Origin: Jonesiaceae bacterium BS-20
Lineage (GTDB): Bacteria; Actinomycetota; Actinomycetes; Actinomycetales; Cellulomonadaceae
Length of the DNA stretch: 64,000 bases
Direction of reading: 5' to 3'
Assembly: GCA_039995105.1 (NCBI GenBank)
Contig: CP146203.1
Span: forward strand, 2,232,001-2,296,000
Under the pieces are notes generated by a model that did no database searches, had not been told where the DNA came from, and saw only the letters and a program-made list of their open reading frames with translations. Each line of letters starts with the position of its first letter. The stretch's first letter is position 1. Of this stretch, positions 11,201 through 23,143 are shown in pieces. The translations under genes were made by a program, and so were the position numbers.

Positions 11201-12633
11201 CGAACGCAATCACCGAGAACCTCGTACGGTTGCCAAACACTCCTACGGGCAAGCTCCAATTTGGTTTGAAAAACGTTGACCAAGCAGCAGCCGATCTCCG
11301 GTTTGAACCTTGGTATTCGTTGAAGGACTCCCGGTACGGAATCTACTTCACACTGAGTGAACCTGATTCCATGGAAGCTCAAAAGGTAATCGCAGACAGG
11401 AAAGCACGCGAGCGTGCCGAAAAGTACTCCTACGACTTCCTCAATCAGTTTGATAACAACAACATTGAGAAGTCCAAGAACCTGCAAACCAGCGGCAACA
11501 CGAGCATTGGAGTATGGCAGGGCCGCGGATTCCGGCACGCTGAAAATGGCGGCTGGTTCAGCTACGACCTCAAGTACAACAACGCCGTAGACGCCAAAAA
11601 CTACCTCAGCCGGACCTACTTTGGGGCCGATGCCGGTCGCACCTTCAAGATCTACATCAACGACCAACTCTTCCTCAATGAAAGTATCCCTGCGGGCCAC
11701 GGCGACAACTTCTTCGATGCCGTGTCACTCATTGACTACGACAAGTTCCTGAAGGGTAATACCAAGACGGATTCCGATGGTAATCCCGTGATCACGGTCA
11801 AGTTTGTGGCTGATCGTTGGGCCGGCGGCATCTTTGGTTTGGCGGTTACCGGTCAAGACATGAATAGTGTGGTTTACGACAGCAACCCCGGGCTCCAAGA
11901 CCTGAGTTTCACCTCCGGTTCCCTGTCCCCAGAGTTTGCCAGCGACACCACCGAATACACTCTCAAAGTCTCGACCACCGCAACCGAAACTTCATTCCTA
12001 GCGGTCCCAGCAGAACAAGCCGGCCTGATCAAGATCCTAGGCAACGATGGCACGGAAATACTCATCGATGACACTACCGCTCGCGTAGTCAAGCTCAACG
12101 ACTCCGAGGTATCCCTGACAATCCGCTCCTACGCGGAGGATTGGACTACCTACCGAGACTACTCCGTAACCATCGTTGCTGATGACAGCGAAGACGGTGA
12201 CGGTGACGGTGACGGCGACGGTGACGGCGACGGTGACGGCGACGGTCCAGGAAACGGTGACGGCGACGGTGACGGTGACGGCGACGGTGACGGCGACGGT
12301 GACGGCGACGGTGACGGCGACGGTGACGGCGACGGCGACGGCGACGGTGACGGCGACGGTGATGGTCCAGGAAACGGCTCAGGAAACGGTAACGGAGACG
12401 GAGACGGAGACGGAGACGGAGACGGCAACGGTGACGGCAACGGTAACGGAGACGGCAACGGTAACGGAGACGGCAACGGCAAGAGCGATGGCATCACGCC
12501 GGGGCAAAGCGATTCCGACTCTGACCAGTTACCAAAGACCGGTTTCGCTGGTTTCACGGCTGGATTGATGGCGTTCCTGGTGCTGGCTGTAGGTACCGCA
12601 CTGATTGCCCACAGGCGCAGACAAACCCTGTAG
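8278..12633 (+). CDS. Sortase-anchored GH127 beta-L-arabinofuranosidase with LamG domain
   Basis: A 1451-residue cell-wall enzyme expected to release beta-L-arabinofuranose from plant glycoproteins or polysaccharides. Domain order: signal peptide (1-33, cut near AYAS-AD); LamG/concanavalin-like domain (about 40-265) with AQHVELGTSAKLQPQNLSLS; a short linker domain; the GH127 (DUF1680) catalytic region (about 365-1000); a further beta region; a cadherin-like domain (about 1198-1300); a Gly-Asp stalk (about 1303-1400); LPKTG at 1418-1422, a hydrophobic span and HRRRQTL. The family's zinc site is intact: E721 and C723 in DESCNVYN and the C791-C792 pair in FWCCTGTG, the first of these cysteines being the expected nucleophile by analogy with HypBA1. 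AGGAA precedes the ATG. No transporter or sortase gene is adjacent. GH127 versus GH146 was not separated. Confidence 0.9.
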   Translation: MKSSFWKRTCSAIAALSMTVGTAFVAMPAYASADGPNLDQVRVLDLSFDGTLGAAPNSTELSDAGPNKFDGTIAGNGATFVAGQVGQALSLTGAQHVELGTSAKLQPQNLSLSFWLNPNKPMAGEQVIAWHKGEWNGAGWYLASQDENSLVFSVTDAAGVTGEFYVTKPRADLLPAGQWTHITVTYDAALRMTSFYQNGIKIGETATGREAGSVGAIGQSDVLKGLGWNGPSYKGNSLNAAIDELEVFSAAITPDQVRVLFNEAGGETENQKVIEADLDAISLEKTLYSGTAPLVVVGPNGSVITWTTSDPDLIKLNGDGTMTVIQPESGNSDGQVTLTATATLGSETGTRQYLATVPALLSPDVPALISETGISAVALDDPFLVAAQTSGLEYLLNLEPQKFLYNFYDVAGVTQPSGNSPYANSWEDPNGWNFRGHMFGHYMSALAQQYAYTSDPQELNELANRMDEVLTGLEISQDTWSARFPDAAGYISAFPEAFLQQDGNGGRIDGLPANDTRRSGDVLIVSYYNLHKVLAGLVEIAQTVPAAEGGDRALEIAHQLGSYLANRLVGNVNKEQMLRTEYGGMNEALYDLYALTKDDSIKDVAEMFDETSLIRDLANGKNVLAGKHANTTIPKLSGALARYTVLTQDQELFNRLTPQEQAELPMYKKAAEEFWQMVIDDHTYINGGNSQSEHFHSPGELWKDAATNSPTSGYGNNSTDESCNVYNMLKLTRELFRTNLDVKYADYYELAYTNQTMASIDTDNGTTTYFQPMDAGYFKVFGSDSSPEFWCCTGTGLESISKLGDSIYFLDQRGSGTDVYVNMFYSSTLKVAGQQTTVKQESTIPDGNSTTFTVTGEAKDLTLKLRKPDWAAGQVTVTVNGTAISTSDTGGFIPVPVNAGDKVIYTIPMEVRVQATADNPNYMAFAYGPIVLAAPLDSNVPMTTYDAGVMVKMPNYDGTVTKQIIPTNEDASEWANAITENLVRLPNTPTGKLQFGLKNVDQAAADLRFEPWYSLKDSRYGIYFTLSEPDSMEAQKVIADRKARERAEKYSYDFLNQFDNNNIEKSKNLQTSGNTSIGVWQGRGFRHAENGGWFSYDLKYNNAVDAKNYLSRTYFGADAGRTFKIYINDQLFLNESIPAGHGDNFFDAVSLIDYDKFLKGNTKTDSDGNPVITVKFVADRWAGGIFGLAVTGQDMNSVVYDSNPGLQDLSFTSGSLSPEFASDTTEYTLKVSTTATETSFLAVPAEQAGLIKILGNDGTEILIDDTTARVVKLNDSEVSLTIRSYAEDWTTYRDYSVTIVADDSEDGDGDGDGDGDGDGDGDGPGNGDGDGDGDGDGDGDGDGDGDGDGDGDGDGDGDGDGDGPGNGSGNGNGDGDGDGDGDGNGDGNGNGDGNGNGDGNGKSDGITPGQSDSDSDQLPKTGFAGFTAGLMAFLVLAVGTALIAHRRRQTL
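12192..12480 (+). repeat. Hexanucleotide GACGGY tandem array encoding (Gly-Asp)n
   Basis: Tandem GACGGT/GACGGC units encode an alternating Gly-Asp stalk of about 95 residues between the last folded domain and the LPKTG signal of the arabinofuranosidase. It is broken twice by a GPGNG insert. The final third changes to GACGGA and GGTAAC units (Gly-Asn). Unit gain or loss keeps the frame, so stalk length can vary without killing the gene. The minus-strand Ser-Pro-rich frame across it is only its reverse. Confidence 0.9.
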
Positions 12634-12721
12634 CTCTGTGGTTCGGTGGTCTGCGGCCTCTCAACGGCCTGCAGACCAGCTAACCTCCAAGATGCGCCCA
12701 ATCAAGGTGCGATAAACAGCA

Positions 12722-12754
12722 AAGGTGGCCCAAACAAATTGTTTGGGCCACCTT
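12722..12754. terminator. Bidirectional terminator between the two surface-protein genes
   Basis: AAGGTGGCCCAAAC and its exact inverted copy flank a 5-nt loop, with AAA before and TTTT after. It serves the arabinofuranosidase (plus) and the convergent surface protein (minus). A second, imperfect GGTCTGC/GCAGACC hairpin lies just upstream at about 12645-12676. Confidence 0.85.
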
Positions 12755-12804
12755 TTGTACTGCTCAGATATGAATCTGAGCGTACTTACCTAGAACCAGA
12801 AGGT

Positions 12805-14754
12805 TCAGTTCTGTGATGCAATGCGACGGCGCAGGAAGAACGTTCCAGCACCAGCGAGCAGGAGACCACTGATCGCTGCCAGCGCGCCTACGAGCGAGGT
12901 ACCCGTTACAGGGTGCTCACCGGTGGGGTTCTTATTCGTCGTTGTGGTCTCATCCTTGTCAGTCTTGTCCCCTACGAGAGCAGCGACTGGAGCAGTTTCG
13001 TCTGAGAGCTGGAAGTCAGCCCCCACGCCTTCTTTTTCACCGTACGAAAGTACCGAGATCTTCTTGCCAACTAGGTCGGCAGTCAGCAGGAGAGAAGCAC
13101 CCTCTGCATCATCAATGATGTCCTCGTCCGCAAACCAGACATACTCAACTAGATCTGGGGTCTCACTCCAAGTAGCCTTTGCAGTTAAAGTTTGGCCAAC
13201 TGTTGGTGTACCTTCAATCACCACACCTGTACCCTCGAATAGGGATGTAACCTGGCCGAACTCTAGAATTTCACTGTCAAGGAAATCGCCGTTCTCATCA
13301 AACACCGCCACGGCTGCGTATACGTAAAGGCCCAGGTCATCAACGGTAGGTACATAAGTATCTGCGGGATCATCGCCAAATATGGCACCTTGTTCAGATT
13401 CAAGGCCCTCGATAGTATCTACCTCTGTCAAGTACCAAATGGTCTCAACTGTTGCTCCTTCTGGCAGGTTTGGCACGTCAACCGATAACGTGTTACCAAC
13501 AACAGGAGTACCATTCTTGACGAAATCTGCTGCCCATTCAGGCGTTGGCGTCGAAGATGCTGCAACGAAGTTGTAGGTAGTGTTCAGTGCACTGAAACTC
13601 GCGATGGTTGCTTGGGCGTTTGTGTCTACGAGGATCCCGTATCCAATCACCTCAACGCCCTTCTTGTCTACAGAAGTTTCTTGGGCAACCTTTGACATGG
13701 CTGCGTTCAACTCGAACAAAGTGTATTCGCTACCTGCGGCAATTGGTCCAAATGCCTTCGATGAGATCCACTTATCTGAAGTGCCGTTAACCTCCTGGCG
13801 GAGTGTTGTAAATCCGGTACCAAAACGTACTGGAATTTGGTACCACGCGTCACCGGTTACGTCTGCATCAATTGAATCTGCAACGGTGAAGATCGATTCG
13901 CCATCCAGCCCCTCGGATGCTCCCTTTAGGAGCTGAGTCTGACCGTTGAGCATCAGGCCATCTTCACCGAAAGCCTCAGCGGCAGGAGCATCTACGTTGT
14001 TATAGCCCTCGTGCCAAACGTTGTAGTCAGTTGCATCATCAGCGATGTCGCCGGGCACAATCTCCTCGGTGGCTACATTGTTTACGGGAGCACCAAAGCT
14101 GTACACGGTCTCATTAAGGACAGTGAATGACTTAATGGTTACATCGGCCGCGTTTGTATCGGTGAACAGGCCTACACCGAGAATTTCTAGAGGATCTGCA
14201 CCTTCGGTCACGAAGGAAGCTGAGGCACTATTGACCATTCCAGCCATCTGTGCCGCTGAAAGCCCGACATCGTTCGCCTCGACTAGGACTGCACCATTGG
14301 CATCCACAATGTCACGCGAACTAACCCAAAGGTCAGCATCTCCGACCTGCTTACGCAGAGTAGTAAAACCTTGGCTTGGTCCATCGGAAGCACCTGGATT
14401 GATGAAGAGCGCGACCTGGTACCAAACAGCGCCGGAAACTTCAGCGTTCATGCCTGCGAGGAGACCGTGTAGTCTTTCTCCGGAAACGGTCTCTGAGAAG
14501 CCCTTGAAGATCTGGTTCTTACCATTCAAGAGCCAGCCCGTTGTTCCGGGAAGCGCAGCTACACCATTGAAACCAGTACCAGAACCCTGGTGCCATTCGT
14601 TGTAGCCAACTTCGGAATCATCGATGCCAAAAGCATCAGAAGTAACCGTGACTTGGTCAGCTGGTAGAGCACTCGCTGGCGCAATCGCGAAAGCACCAAA
14701 TGCAAGTGATAGGAGAGCTGTTGCAGCTACTCCCCGTCTTATTGCAAATGTCAT
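12805..14754 (-). CDS. Cell-surface repeat protein with sortase-like C-terminus
   Basis: A 649-residue protein not assigned to a named family. A signal peptide ends near ASALPADQ. Two homologous modules of about 165-175 residues follow (about 50-225 and 240-395). They share VGYNEWHQG / TDYNVWHEG, WLLNGKNQIFKG / LMLNGQTQLLKG, VWYQVALF / AWYQIPVRF and GFTTLRKQV / GFTTLRQEV. Then come two Ig-like modules (about 398-510 and 512-600) with GTPVVGNTLSV and GTPTVGQTLTA, common in actinobacterial surface proteins. The end has HPVTG at 614-618, a hydrophobic span and RRR, i.e. a sortase signal with His in place of Leu. No enzyme motif is seen; adhesion or glycan binding is a guess. It converges with the arabinofuranosidase gene. 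No clear ribosome binding site precedes the ATG. Confidence 0.75.
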   Translation of the reverse strand: MTFAIRRGVAATALLSLAFGAFAIAPASALPADQVTVTSDAFGIDDSEVGYNEWHQGSGTGFNGVAALPGTTGWLLNGKNQIFKGFSETVSGERLHGLLAGMNAEVSGAVWYQVALFINPGASDGPSQGFTTLRKQVGDADLWVSSRDIVDANGAVLVEANDVGLSAAQMAGMVNSASASFVTEGADPLEILGVGLFTDTNAADVTIKSFTVLNETVYSFGAPVNNVATEEIVPGDIADDATDYNVWHEGYNNVDAPAAEAFGEDGLMLNGQTQLLKGASEGLDGESIFTVADSIDADVTGDAWYQIPVRFGTGFTTLRQEVNGTSDKWISSKAFGPIAAGSEYTLFELNAAMSKVAQETSVDKKGVEVIGYGILVDTNAQATIASFSALNTTYNFVAASSTPTPEWAADFVKNGTPVVGNTLSVDVPNLPEGATVETIWYLTEVDTIEGLESEQGAIFGDDPADTYVPTVDDLGLYVYAAVAVFDENGDFLDSEILEFGQVTSLFEGTGVVIEGTPTVGQTLTAKATWSETPDLVEYVWFADEDIIDDAEGASLLLTADLVGKKISVLSYGEKEGVGADFQLSDETAPVAALVGDKTDKDETTTTNKNPTGEHPVTGTSLVGALAAISGLLLAGAGTFFLRRRIASQN

Positions 14755-15149
14755 GTTTAACGGATCCTGTCAAAGATGGGAATTGGCGCCCAGACGACGC
14801 CCCACATAGATTATCAAAGAATGGCAATTATGTCCGTTTTTCTATAGTCCTCAAATATTATCCATTTCAACCTACTAAACAGGTTTTGGGACCAAGTTGC
14901 CCTCGATCAGGGAAACACACTCCCCAGTAACTAGCACCTGTTTGATAGTTTTTTCGATCGAACGCCACTGGTTTAGGGGATGGCAAAGGCCCCGTGGGTG
15001 ACCGTGTCAGGGTTGGTCCGGGCCGAGAAGGACACTGTGGAGTAACCGGCCATAACGTGGTGCTGTAATTCCTTGTTAGCCGCATGATCATGCGGCTAAC
15101 AAGGGGTTAATAGGGTTTTGGGGAGTATTTCCAGGGTTTCTCAGACAAA
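14755..15149. other. Intergenic region upstream of the surface repeat protein
   Basis: About 395 nt with no supported gene. It should hold the promoter of the minus-strand surface protein. The only strong structure is the 34-bp palindrome at 15071-15104. The short frames here show no family resemblance. Confidence 0.5.
15071..15104. repeat. 34-bp perfect palindrome
   Basis: The 17-nt arm CCTTGTTAGCCGCATGA is followed directly by its exact reverse complement, without a spacer. In RNA it would form a long hairpin with a tiny GATC loop. It lies just beyond the IS21 remnant's 3' end. It could be an insertion-sequence end, a terminator or a cruciform-forming site. Confidence 0.85.
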
Positions 15150-15899
15150 TTAACGTGTTTGTGCTAGCAGGTCTGTGGGTCTGTTTAGCCGAGCTATTTG
15201 GTAGCGGGTGTGGGTTGAACCGGTAGCGCGGGCGTGTGCAACTGGAGCGCTCCTCCGCCCGCACTTAATCATTAGTGGCAACGAAGCCACAAACGCCGAT
15301 ACGAGGGTAGTGACTCGGCTGATCGCGTCAATGATCTGCATACGAGTGTCCGCCCAATCAACTTGCACCGTTTGCCCAGGCACATGCTTAATTGGGGCGG
15401 TCAGGTCGTTGACGCGCACATGCTCAGCAACGAGTTCACAAAACCGGTCATACCCGTAATGACGCACCCCCGCGCGAGCATCTGACTGCCGATACTTCGC
15501 CCACAAGACCTTCAACGGAGGTTTCTTACGCCCACGCCTCGCGGCAACAATCTTCTCAATGTCGATCGGGACGAACTCACTACTAACTGTTTTGCGTCCA
15601 TCGTTGAAGATCCGGTCCAGATCCTCACCTGTCACAGAGTCCACCTGTGATGGGCTCACGAATTGCTGCTCATCTAGGACGCGACGTGCTCTAGCGATTG
15701 AGCGATGCAAGTAGTCAGCCATCACCGCGATTTGTCGATAGGGACGCTGTTCAAGAAGGCGCAACATAATTTGCCGGTTCGGCCATGGGATTCCTTTCAT
15801 CAACCACGACCAACGATTAATCATGGATGAAAGCAATCCTGTATCAGGACCCAACACACCGCTACCAAAAGCACCCACAGTTGCTCCGGTTCGACCCAC
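15150..15899 (-). pseudogene. Truncated IS21-family transposase (IstA remnant)
   Basis: A 249-codon frame resembling the IS21 transposase IstA. An N-terminal helix-turn-helix-like segment (IMLRLLEQRPYRQIAVMADYL) and the stretch YDRFCELVAEHV...HVPGQTVQVDWADTRMQIID, which carries the first catalytic Asp of the DDE core, are recognisable. The frame then runs into unrelated sequence after FVASLP. IstA is usually over 400 residues, the rest of the catalytic core is absent, and no istB follows. The 5' side ends close to the neighbouring IS1249-like element, which probably broke or replaced it. It is a non-functional relic. Confidence 0.75.
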
Positions 15900-15927
15900 G
15901 TGCGCTACCGAATATGACTGCTAAACA

Positions 15928-17119
15928 GTGGTCTGGTGTTTTCCTTTTTTCATGGCGAAAACAAATGGAATTAAGCGCTGTTCGATCTGCGGGCAGCATC
16001 TGAAAAAGAACGGCAAGAGTGCAGCTGGATCCCAACGTTGGAAATGCACGTCTTGTCATGCTGGAACCAGCTTTGAACGCCCTGATAATCGCCGTAATGC
16101 CCAAGTGAACCAGTTCGCTGCGTGGTTGTTATCAACGCGCCCACAAGCCCAGGTAACAGCAGCTTCTGATCGTTCTTTTCGCCGCAACACAGCATGGTGT
16201 TGGCATATCATTCCTCTGATTCCCTTAACAGGAGAGGTCTATGACGAAATCCTGATCGACGGTATCCATATCGGCAAGATGGTCTGCTTAATCGCTAGAA
16301 CCCCACAGTTTGTTGTGGGCTGGTACTGGGCCCAATCTGAATCAACCGAAACCTGGCGCGCATTACTCAACCAGTTTCCACCACCACGCGTAGTGGTGTG
16401 TGATGGCGGAACCGGCATGAACTCCGCACTAAGAATGGCTTGGCCGCATACCAAGATTCAACGCTGTCTTTACCATGTTCAAGCCCATGTTCGTAGCAAA
16501 TTAACCATGAATCCGCGTCTATTAGCAGGTCAAAGGCTCGCAGTTCTAACGAAGAACTTAACGCCCATAACCTCTGCAGAGGAAGCAATCTTGTGGACCA
16601 AATCCTTAAACCTTTGGTACCGAGACTGGGCACAAATGCTCAAAGAACGCACCTATATCTCAACAAAAAATGGGCGCACACGTTGGGAATACACCCACAA
16701 AAACCTGCGTAACGCCTACTTCCATTTAGAACACCTCGTAATCAAAAACCAGATGTTCACGTTTCTAGAACCCAACCTCGCCGACCTCACAGTTGACCGC
16801 ACCACCAACTACCTCGAAGGCAGGATTAACTCCCAACTACGGACCCTACTCAAAGCCCACCGAGGCATGCCATTCACCCAACAACAACGCCTTGTGGAGT
16901 GGTATCTACATTCCAGATCCCAGTTCCCCATGACACCAAAAGAGCTCGCCCAACAGGCCAAAGAAACCCACCATCAGATCCAAAACCAAGTCCAAACAAT
17001 CAACGACTCAGACATCGGACAACCAGCCCTATACGACACAGGTCTAGGCGAAGATTTCCAATGGACCACCACAAGCTAAAACCCAAAACCAAGCACGACA
17101 CACCCGGAAATAGCACCAC
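15928..17119 (+). mobile_element. IS1249-like (IS256 family) insertion sequence
   Basis: Boundaries are proposed from imperfect terminal inverted repeats. The left end reads GTGGTCTGGTGTTTTCC. The complement of the right end reads GTGGTGCTATTTCC, with GTGGT as the shared tip. One transposase gene fills the element. No target-site duplication is evident on comparing about 8 nt on each side, so the ends may be misplaced by a few bases or the flanks rearranged. The element lies about 100 nt from the 3' end of the rRNA operon. Confidence 0.6.
15952..17079 (+). CDS. IS1249-type transposase (IS256/mutator family)
   Basis: A 375-residue transposase. The N-terminus is a zinc ribbon (CSICGQHLKKNGKSAAG ... 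CTSCHAG). The DDE catalytic core follows: DEILIDGIHIG with the first Asp, VVVCDGGTGMNSAL with the second, and a C-terminal TTNYLEGRINSQLRTLLKAHRGM segment with the Glu. It looks intact. The ATG of MAKTNGIKRC at 15952 is preferred to a GTG at 15928 that coincides with the element's proposed tip. The frame reads to a normal stop inside the right end. Confidence 0.88.
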   Translation: MAKTNGIKRCSICGQHLKKNGKSAAGSQRWKCTSCHAGTSFERPDNRRNAQVNQFAAWLLSTRPQAQVTAASDRSFRRNTAWCWHIIPLIPLTGEVYDEILIDGIHIGKMVCLIARTPQFVVGWYWAQSESTETWRALLNQFPPPRVVVCDGGTGMNSALRMAWPHTKIQRCLYHVQAHVRSKLTMNPRLLAGQRLAVLTKNLTPITSAEEAILWTKSLNLWYRDWAQMLKERTYISTKNGRTRWEYTHKNLRNAYFHLEHLVIKNQMFTFLEPNLADLTVDRTTNYLEGRINSQLRTLLKAHRGMPFTQQQRLVEWYLHSRSQFPMTPKELAQQAKETHHQIQNQVQTINDSDIGQPALYDTGLGEDFQWTTTS

Positions 17120-17171
17120 GTTTTGGCCGGTAACTCGCCTGTTGTTGGGGATGCGAGTTTTTGGGGATGCA

Positions 17172-17212
17172 AGAAGGCCCTGCACCAACGTGTTGTTAGT
17201 GCAGGGCCTTCT
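17172..17212 (-). terminator. rRNA operon terminator
   Basis: A 14-bp perfect inverted repeat (AGAAGGCCCTGCAC and complement) starts 12 nt beyond the 5S gene on the minus strand. The T tract is weak (TTCTTGC), but the stem is strong and correctly placed. Confidence 0.75.
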
Positions 17213-17224
17213 GTGTAAATTAAG

Positions 17225-17342
17225 TCCGGCTGCGTCCTACTCTCCCACCCCGTTCCCAGGGCAGTACCATCGGCGCAGGTAAGCTTAGCTTCCGGGTTCG
17301 AAATGGGACCGGGCGTTTCCTTACCGCTATGACAGCCGTAAC
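17225..17342 (-). rRNA. rrf: 5S ribosomal RNA
   Basis: About 118 nt on the minus strand, starting GTTACGGCTGTCATAGCGG and ending GTAGGACGCAGCCGGAC. Internal landmarks are CGAACCCGGAAGCTAAG and GGGAGAGTAGG. It is third in the rRNA operon, about 120 nt after 23S. Ends are estimated to a few bases. Confidence 0.96.
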
Positions 17343-17464
17343 ATCTTGTTAACCATGCCAACCCCGCCTGTTCAACCAAATAGTTGAACAGGGGTGGTCG
17401 TGGTTTTAGAACCGGATAGTGGACGCGTGCAATCAAATGCTTTTTGGTGACCAAACAGTGTTTG

Positions 17465-22538
<5,074 letters not shown>

Positions 22539-22853
22539 AAGAAAAACACAACCAACAACCCCAATAAAGGAGCAAGCTGATTGCAATCTTAAACACGGTC
22601 ACAACTACTACCAGGGGAAAACCCAGCCTCACTGCAACCTAAAATTTGAATCCGGCAAAAAACAACAACAACTGACAAAATTTCAGAAATTATTGATTCA
22701 TTACCAAAAACATTAAAACATTGGCATAAACAATCAAACACACTATTGAGATATCAAACAACAACCACACACCATCAAAAACCCAAACCAACTCGGCCTG
22801 AACCTCATCCGGGGCAACCTCTCAAACTTACCAGACCCGATTCAGATTCTCAA
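22539..22853 (-). promoter_or_regulatory. rRNA operon promoter and leader
   Basis: An A/T-rich leader of about 290 nt precedes 16S. A good promoter reads TTGAGA (22848-22853), 17-nt spacer, TAAGTT (22825-22830) on the minus strand. A weaker second candidate, TTGATG-17-GATATC, lies some 60 nt further downstream. The upstream arm of the 16S processing stem is at 22735-22748, followed by a TTGATTGTTTATGCC stretch that may include the antitermination signal. A 70-codon frame overlapping this promoter is not considered a gene. Confidence 0.6.
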
Positions 22854-23143
22854 ACTGGCGAACCAGAACAAAATCTTCATCAAACCGTAAAGCAGAGGAA
22901 GTATCAGTGACACCCACAAGCAAACTGCTGTTCATACTGAACCGGTAGTTTGTCTTGCCGGGCTGGCCTGACTTGTTAAACACTACGCGGTCCACCCACC
23001 AAAAAACAAACTGAGAACGCGTGATCGTAGCCACACGCATTTTGGCTATGCCTGAAAACCCCGGAATATCAGCAATATCGGGGTACTATTCCCGCAGAAC
23101 CGGAAGCATATTGAGTCTCCGGTGGCCTAGAAGGGTACTAACC

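Noticed and set aside
12159-12701. Minus-strand Ser/Pro repeat protein of 180 codons
   Set aside because: It is the reverse strand of the GACGGY array coding the Gly-Asp stalk.
15915-17130. Target-site duplication flanking the IS1249-like element
   Set aside because: The 8 nt on each side (GCTAAACA and GTTTTGGC) do not match.
22828-23040. 70-codon minus-strand frame upstream of the rRNA operon
   Set aside because: It overlaps the best rRNA promoter, resembles no family and has no ribosome binding site.
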